A stretch of DNA of 6,443 bases. Origin: Syntrophaceae bacterium UBA6252 (GTDB lineage Bacteria > Desulfobacterota > Syntrophia > Syntrophales > UBA6807). The notes beneath the pieces are model-generated. The model was not told where the DNA came from. It saw only the letters and a list, made by a program, of their open reading frames with translations, and made no database searches. The DNA is taken from contig DJVQ01000027.1 in the NCBI GenBank assembly GCA_002441265.1, positions 3,211 through 9,653 of the forward strand, written 5' to 3'. Positions 5,404-6,443 of the stretch are shown piece by piece; positions within the stretch are counted from its first letter, which is position 1, and the number at the start of each line of letters is the position of its first letter. A program made the position numbers and the translations under genes.

Positions 5404-6267
5404 TCACGGGGAAAACCCGGCGGATCTCCGGGCACCCCGGAGGGTGTTCGAAAGAAGCATGGCGATGGTCATGGGGCCGACCCCCCCGGGAACGGGGGAA
5501 ATGAAGGACGCTTTTTTCACGACCTCGGAAAACGCCACGTCACCGACCAGTCCGCCGCCCGCGGGGCGGTTCGTTCCCACGTCGATGACCGCGGCCCCTT
5601 CCCGGACCATGTCGCCCCGGATCATTTCGGGGCTCCCCGCGGCTGCGACGAGGATTTCCGCCCTGCGGGTCACCCCGCCCAGGTCCCGGGTCCGGGTGTG
5701 GCACAGGGTGACGGTGGCGTTCCGTGAAAGGAGCATGAGGGCGAGGGGCTTCCCCACGAGGTTGCTCCGTCCGACGATGACCGCTTCCTTCCCTTCGATG
5801 GGGATATGGTACCGGTCGAGAAGCTCGACGACGCCGGCGGGCGTGCAGGCCCGGTGAAAGGGCTCCCCCTGGAAAAGCTTCCCCGCGTTGAACGGATGAA
5901 TTCCGTCCACGTCCTTCCGGGGATCGATCGCCTCGAGGACGGGCTCCGGTTTCAGCGGTTTCGGGAGAGGAAGCTGGACCAGAATCCCGTGGATCGCCGG
6001 GTCCCCGTTCAGGTCCCCGATCAATCGCAGCAGGGCTCCCTCGTCCACGTTCCCCGGGAGGAGGTGTTCCCTGGAGTGAAATCCCGCTTCGTCGCAGGCC
6101 TTCCGTTTCATCCGGACGTACATCTGCGACGGCGGATCCTCTCCCACGAGGACCACCGCCAGTCCCGGCCGTACGCCCGCCGCCGCGAACAGTTCCGCGG
6201 CCCCTTTCCGGACTTCCTCCCGCACGTCTGCGGCCACCCTTTTTCCATCGATGATCACTGCCGTCAT
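5404..6267 (-). CDS. folD: Bifunctional methylenetetrahydrofolate dehydrogenase / methenyltetrahydrofolate cyclohydrolase FolD
   Basis: FolD interconverts 5,10-methylene-, 5,10-methenyl- and 10-formyl-tetrahydrofolate using NAD(P) in the cytoplasm. It supplies purine and formyl-Met synthesis and, in anaerobes, often the methyl branch of the Wood-Ljungdahl pathway. The 287-residue length is normal. The signatures are complete: AVVLVGEDPPSQMYVRMKRK (37-56) with Tyr50 and catalytic Lys54, HGILVQLPLP (93-102, Gln98), KDVDGIHPFN (118-127, Asp121), the dinucleotide-binding EAVIVGRSNLVGKP (161-174) and SPVPGGVGPMTIAML (257-271). The ATG at 6267 is chosen because AGGAG (6279-6275) lies 7 bases upstream and MTAVIIDGK is the usual N-terminus; the frame remains open to 6327. 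The glycosyltransferase gene follows after 25 bases. Cofactor preference cannot be read with confidence. Confidence 0.97.
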   Translation of the reverse strand: MTAVIIDGKRVAADVREEVRKGAAELFAAAGVRPGLAVVLVGEDPPSQMYVRMKRKACDEAGFHSREHLLPGNVDEGALLRLIGDLNGDPAIHGILVQLPLPKPLKPEPVLEAIDPRKDVDGIHPFNAGKLFQGEPFHRACTPAGVVELLDRYHIPIEGKEAVIVGRSNLVGKPLALMLLSRNATVTLCHTRTRDLGGVTRRAEILVAAAGSPEMIRGDMVREGAAVIDVGTNRPAGGGLVGDVAFSEVVKKASFISPVPGGVGPMTIAMLLSNTLRGARRSAGFSP

Positions 6268-6274
6268 AAAGACA

Positions 6275-6279
6275 CTCCT
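6275..6279 (-). promoter_or_regulatory. Ribosome binding site of folD
   Basis: The - strand reads AGGAG with a 7-base spacer to the ATG at 6267, supporting this start over the longer open frame. Confidence 0.75.
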
Positions 6280-6332
6280 GTCGGCTTCGCAAAAAAGCCC
6301 CTCCGGCCGCGGCGCACGTTCCGGCACGCCCC

Positions 6333-6370
6333 GCTCCCCGGGACGGGGTACCCTGTCGGGGGAGCTTTTT
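6333..6370 (+). terminator. Terminator-like GC hairpin with T-run, + strand orientation
   Basis: GCTCCCC (6333-6339) pairs with GGGGAGC (6359-6365). The interior can pair further (GACGGGG 6342-6348 with CCCTGTC 6351-6357, one G-T pair, in practice with a 4-base loop), and TTTTT follows at 6366-6370. The form is that of an intrinsic terminator for transcription going right. No + strand gene lies just to the left, so it may stop antisense reads, or on the - strand act as a structured folD leader. An A-run at 6291-6296 becomes a T-run on the - strand, but without a well-formed stem directly before it. Confidence 0.5.
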
Positions 6371-6388
6371 GCCCCGCCTTTCGAAAAT

Positions 6389-6403
6389 GCGTTGCTGCAA
6401 CGC
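6389..6403. promoter_or_regulatory. 15-bp palindrome upstream of folD, candidate operator
   Basis: GCGTTGC (6389-6395) and GCAACGC (6397-6403) are exact reverse complements around a single T. The symmetry and length are typical of a site for a dimeric regulator. It overlaps a possible + strand -35 and lies about 120 bases before the folD start. Which gene it controls is unclear because the window ends 40 bases later. Confidence 0.4.
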
Positions 6404-6421
6404 TTAACGAAGTCGTATAAA
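6392..6421 (+). promoter_or_regulatory. Possible + strand promoter leading out of the window
   Basis: TTGCTG (6392-6397) is followed after 18 bases by TATAAA (6416-6421), which matches five of six -10 bases; the -35 matches three. Its -35 is within the 15-bp palindrome and it begins just after the + strand terminator-like hairpin, which would insulate a divergent gene to the right. This is a weak prediction. Confidence 0.3.
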
Positions 6422-6443
6422 AGGCCGATTCAACACTTTTTCG

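Noticed and set aside
5540..6400. 286-codon - strand open frame overlapping folD in another frame
   Set aside because: Arginine-, glycine- and proline-rich frame shadow of folD, which has complete catalytic motifs.
1..6443. CRISPR array, tRNA, rRNA or known riboswitch
   Set aside because: No regularly spaced direct repeats, no tRNA-like cloverleaf with CCA-type acceptor, and no rRNA segments were seen on either strand. The folD leader does not match a riboswitch I can recognise.

Overview
The window is bacterial and GC-rich. Its compact gene spacing, DUF169 gene, short repeat fragments and the style of the folD neighbourhood would fit a Desulfobacterota (deltaproteobacterial) anaerobe. That placement is a guess from gene content, because no rRNA or clade-specific marker is present.

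Layout. (a) 1-300: the 3' end of an amino-acid-type ABC transporter ATPase gene on the + strand, meeting a DUF169 gene (306-1079, - strand) tail to tail with only 5 bases between them. (b) 1080-1669: about 590 bases without a convincing gene. It holds a doubtful small ORF, a short repeat-like fragment, a cluster of inverted repeats, and a promoter/operator region for the next genes. (c) 1670-3470: an intact-looking two-gene AbiE-type toxin-antitoxin / phage-defence operon on the + strand, abiEi (wHTH antitoxin/repressor) and abiEii (nucleotidyltransferase toxin), overlapping by 11 bases. (d) 3471-4133: a scar region with a decayed, internally deleted IS1634-like transposase remnant on the - strand, an 11-bp inverted repeat and a GC-rich spacer. 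(e) 4134-6267: a - strand two-gene unit, folD (one-carbon metabolism) followed 25 bases later by a family-2-like GT-A glycosyltransferase. (f) 6268-6443: the folD upstream region, with a + strand terminator-like hairpin, a 15-bp palindrome and a possible + strand promoter running out of the window.

Interpretation. Housekeeping or metabolic genes flank a small accessory island (about 1.1-4.1 kb) that carries an AbiE system beside IS debris. The most informative signal is upstream of abiEi: a perfect 8-bp-arm dyad overlaps the predicted -10, and a second perfect 8-bp inverted repeat lies in the leader. This is the layout expected for AbiEi autorepression. The system belongs to a known family. 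I did not find a clearly new multi-gene system; the less described items are the structured region at 1410-1475, the residual open frame of the IS scar, and the glycosyltransferase of uncertain product linked to folD.
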